Source: Aotearoamyces nothofagi
Taxonomy: Eukaryota > Ascomycota > Leotiomycetes > Leotiales > Tympanidaceae
Assembly: GCA_015345905.1 (NCBI GenBank)
Contig: JADDTR010000039.1
Location: 1-64,000 of the forward strand
Direction: 5' to 3'
DNA: 64,000 bases
The notes beneath the pieces were generated by a model. It made no database searches. It was given only the letters and a program-made list of their open reading frames with translations, and was not told the DNA's origin. This document shows positions 61,489 to 64,000 of this stretch, piece after piece (the stretch's first letter is position 1; every line of letters begins with the position of its first letter). A program made the position numbers and the translations under genes.

Positions 61489-62601
61489 TCATAATGCCAA
61501 AGCCCGTCCCAGAACGCTGCCCAGAACGCCCATCACGACCAGAAATCCCGTGTCCAGCCCAGCTCCCACCCTTCCGACGCCTCCCAACGAACTCCCCGTC
61601 GTGGCATCTGGTTTCGTCGGTCCGATCCCGTCCGTGTCTGTCGCCGACGTCCCCGTCGCGGCCGGTACATCGGTCTGGACACCATTCCCATCCGTCCATG
61701 GGAACTCGCTCGGGGGAATCGTGGTCGCTGACGCATCCAGGGTCTGCCAGTCTATCAAATCATTCTTCAACACATCACAGCTCGGCCGGTTGGCATCTGC
61801 CGGGATGCTATTCGTGACCGCGATTGGGAGGTCGAAGATCGTATAGAAGCCTGTGTTGTTGAGGAGGAAGTTTTGGTGAATTGATATCTTTTCCTTCTCG
61901 TCAGCATTCTCATTTTCTACGTCGCCTTTCCCTCCAGCCCGATCTCATTCTTGTCTCATCCTTTCCTCAGTAACATCACAGCCCGTTTAACATAGAACAA
62001 TAATAAGAAGGAAAATCACGAGAAGAAATAAGCTCACATTATAAACCCCTCTCGACGAATTTCCCCCCGCTGTCGGAATCCCATCCCCCACCAAACAAGC
62101 CGGCCACACCCAGTTTACGTGCTTCACTGTGCTCCCCTCCTCCTGTAACAGGATATCTCCCAGACTTGCATTCCCACTCCCCGCTGTCCCATTACTTATC
62201 GTCAGATTCAACCCCGTGTCATAACTCGCCAGGAAGATGGTAATATTATGGATCTGCGTCGGCGCATCGCTCGCGTATGGTGGCAGTGAGAGCTTCCCGT
62301 CGCCAGAGATGTCGAGCGCGACTTGGAGCGAGGCTATTGTGGCAGTTAGGATTGATCTTGAGATATGACACGGACTACTGGCAATGAGATAATATAGAGG
62401 GTAGCAGATGATATGAGAGAAGAACTCACCACCACCCAAAGGCGTGTTGGGCTGCGGCGCATCCACAATGGCCAACCCAGGCGTGAAGATCTGTCCATTG
62501 ATAATCGTAAAGTTCGTCGCTCCAACTCCCACCGTCGCACCCAGCAATAACACCGTAAAAGCCGTCCTAGCAACAGCCGTGGATAGCATCGTCAAAACCA
62601 T
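61489..62601 (-). CDS. putative GPI-anchored secreted glycoprotein
   Basis: Three exons (62430-62601, 62038-62333, 61489-61887) give 288 aa. A signal peptide covers about residues 1-28 (MVLTMLSTAVARTAFTVLLL, cut near GVGA). The mature part holds IINGQIFTPGLAIVDAPQPN, ASLQVALDISGDGKLSLPPY, then an Asn-glycosylation-rich block (HNIT, LNLT, ISNGT, GNAS) and the conserved STVKHVNWVWPACLVGDGIP. After a Thr/Asp/Pro stretch it ends in a hydrophobic tail (GLDTGFLVVMGVLGSVLGRA), which fits a GPI signal. Similar proteins are widespread in ascomycetes with unknown function. Introns are 96 and 150 nt. A shorter start at 62589 would also give a signal peptide. A cell-wall location is inferred. Confidence 0.82.
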
Positions 62602-63384
62602 CGCTTCTGCTGCGATTAATCCAGCGAAGCAGCGAGCAAGCAATACGATTCCCCGTCAGCTTTCTAAGCAAGAGCAACTGCAGCTGGGAGAGATCAGAGA
62701 GCCATCTTTCTCCCGAGTGAAGTAATCGATAGGATACAGAAATCCGAGAATCTAAAGCATGATATTACGCCACTACTCGACTCCGTGCGAAGTTACAGCG
62801 CAGCAACAATAAGATGGCGGTTTCTGTGCGGCGAGCCCCCGCAGCCATCCGCATCCCCATCGACACATCACTTTATCCATGCCCATGCCGTCCTATACCG
62901 TCTCGTTCAATCCAGATTAGAGTTAAATATCGCCTTCTCCGATACCTTACACTATCCATGCGAATTCTCGGCCAGGTCGTCGGCGAGTCGACCCCGAATC
63001 CGTCCATCCTTGGTGTCTGTACGGCTGGGCCGAGAGCATGCAGGAACCGCACAGACGTCTGGCAGGTTTCAACTTTGAAAAGGCATCGGACCCTTGAGAC
63101 ACTTGGCCCTCGGATCGGTTCGGAGGCGAGTGCATGTGCTTCCGAATATATCGTCAAACCAGATTTTGGCCTGATCTAGTAGTGGAACGTGAGATGCGTC
63201 TGATATCTGCATGATTCGCAAATGCTGAGCTCCGCTCCGAAGTTTCCTCATGGGGACTCAATTCCTATCTATCACTGACGGGCATCTATCATCATGCTAC
63301 TAAAAAGATCATCATACAACCATCCCAACCATCCATACCCAGACGCCTGTCAGCCTACTACATCATATTATCTAGTCATCAACC
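62602..63384. other. intergenic
   Basis: Promoter side of the GPI-protein gene and 3' side of MCM4. Several short frames overlap on both strands, none with family signal. Confidence 0.4.
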
Positions 63385-63969
63385 TCAAACAGCTCCCGTA
63401 ACCCTCCTAATACTCCTCCTCGCTCCTTCACCGACCAACATAATCTGGCCCTCTTGCTCCAAAAGTCTAATTGAGTCTGCAAATTCTCCACCCTCGATTT
63501 GCATACTGCTCTGCTCGCCAAGTCTTCGCACAACTTCGCTATATCTAGCTGCCTGTCCCTGTCTTGTCATGTCATCAAGTAGAGCTAGTACTGCGTTCTT
63601 GAGGTCCAGACGTCTCCGTCGCTCACTAGCACTCGTACCCTCGGTGAGTAGAGACATGTCAATGAGGCCTGTTCGTGCATCTGTAGCAGCTTGCTTGAGT
63701 GCGGACTTGATCAAGCGAACAGCTTCGAGAACGTCGTCCCGAGTTACAACCTCGGAGAGGCGCATCTTAGCATGGGCCTCGGCGAGACGGATCATAGATT
63801 CCAGTTGACGGGTCGTAGCAGTAATCCGGCGTTCAGCTGCACGAACGTCTTCTCCGAGTTTACGCATCTCAACGTAGGCATTTACGAGTTCCTTGGAAGC
63901 TTCTTCGCTGATTCTCGGTTGAATTTTTGCTCGTGCATATGAAATGTAAGAAGTTAAGAATTCGATGGG
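63385..63969 (-). CDS. MCM4: MCM4 replicative helicase subunit, C-terminal part (runs off the window)
   Basis: The last exon of MCM4, 194 codons plus stop, entered from an intron whose acceptor lies at 63970 (branch-like CTAAT, then AACAG). MCM4 is part of the MCM2-7 helicase. Seen are the lid region PIEFLTSYISYARAKIQPRI, VEMRKLGEDVRAAERRITAT, the arginine-finger segment TTRQLESMIRLAEAHAKMRL followed by VTRDDVLEAVRLIKSAL, TGLIDMSLLTEGTSASERRR and the C-terminal winged helix ending QEGQIMLVGEGARRSIRRVT. Walker motifs are outside the window. DMSLLTEG fits MCM4 rather than other MCMs. Upstream exons are not in this sequence. Confidence 0.92.
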   Translation of the reverse strand, partial: PIEFLTSYISYARAKIQPRISEEASKELVNAYVEMRKLGEDVRAAERRITATTRQLESMIRLAEAHAKMRLSEVVTRDDVLEAVRLIKSALKQAATDARTGLIDMSLLTEGTSASERRRRLDLKNAVLALLDDMTRQGQAARYSEVVRRLGEQSSMQIEGGEFADSIRLLEQEGQIMLVGEGARRSIRRVTGAV

Positions 63970-64000
63970 CTGTTTCTTATTAGCTTTGACCTCGAAAGAG

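Overview
The window is nuclear DNA of a filamentous ascomycete (Pezizomycotina). The evidence is many short spliceosomal introns of about 47-96 nt with GTAAGT-like donors and CTAAC-like branch sites, plus typical ascomycete gene families: a vanillyl-alcohol oxidase, a PTH11/SAT4-type membrane protein with a GWDD motif, a DHA2 drug/H+ antiporter and a YAT-type amino-acid permease. The class cannot be fixed by reading alone. I see no bacterial, viral or organellar segment, no rRNA or convincing tRNA gene, and no CRISPR array.

Layout. 1-2.3 kb: low-complexity DNA, then an assembly join (one N flanked by two identical 227-bp copies), then the arginine methyltransferase RMT2. 2.8-7 kb: hexokinase and the oligosaccharyltransferase subunit OST1, read divergently. 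7.7-10.5 kb: a large secreted Ser/Thr-rich protein with a duplicated domain, each copy preceded by a Lys-Arg site. 10.5-23.6 kb: a gene-poor stretch with only a frameshifted seven-helix receptor-like gene and one decayed coding fragment. 23.6-39 kb: a dense block with vanillyl-alcohol oxidase, UTP18, CstF-64/RNA15, prohibitin-2, a DLH/SnoaL-like protein, NEDD8, elongin A, THOC7 and tubulin cofactor A. 40-49 kb: two CorA-superfamily membrane proteins in tandem (one giant CorA-like protein, one ALR/MNR2-type Mg2+ transporter). 49-57 kb: GC-rich microsatellite DNA, an MFS exporter and an amino-acid permease. 57-64 kb: sparse DNA, an SDR oxidoreductase, a putative GPI-anchored secreted protein and the 3' part of MCM4, which runs off the end.

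Most genes are independent housekeeping units, not a cluster. Functional themes recur: mRNA 3'-end formation and export (CstF-64, THOC7), transcription elongation and ubiquitin-type control (elongin A, NEDD8), ribosome biogenesis (UTP18), mitochondria (PHB2), sugar and protein-glycan metabolism (hexokinase, OST1), ion and solute transport (CorA/ALR, MFS, permease).

Exon boundaries were derived by hand. They were checked by reading-frame arithmetic and family-conserved junctions, and are exact where stated except for one junction in the giant CorA-like gene. No clearly undescribed system stands out. The best leads are the Lys-Arg-delimited secreted protein, the CorA-like giant beside ALR, two GC-AG introns, a 9-nt microexon, an SDR lacking the catalytic lysine, and several unexplained repeat families.
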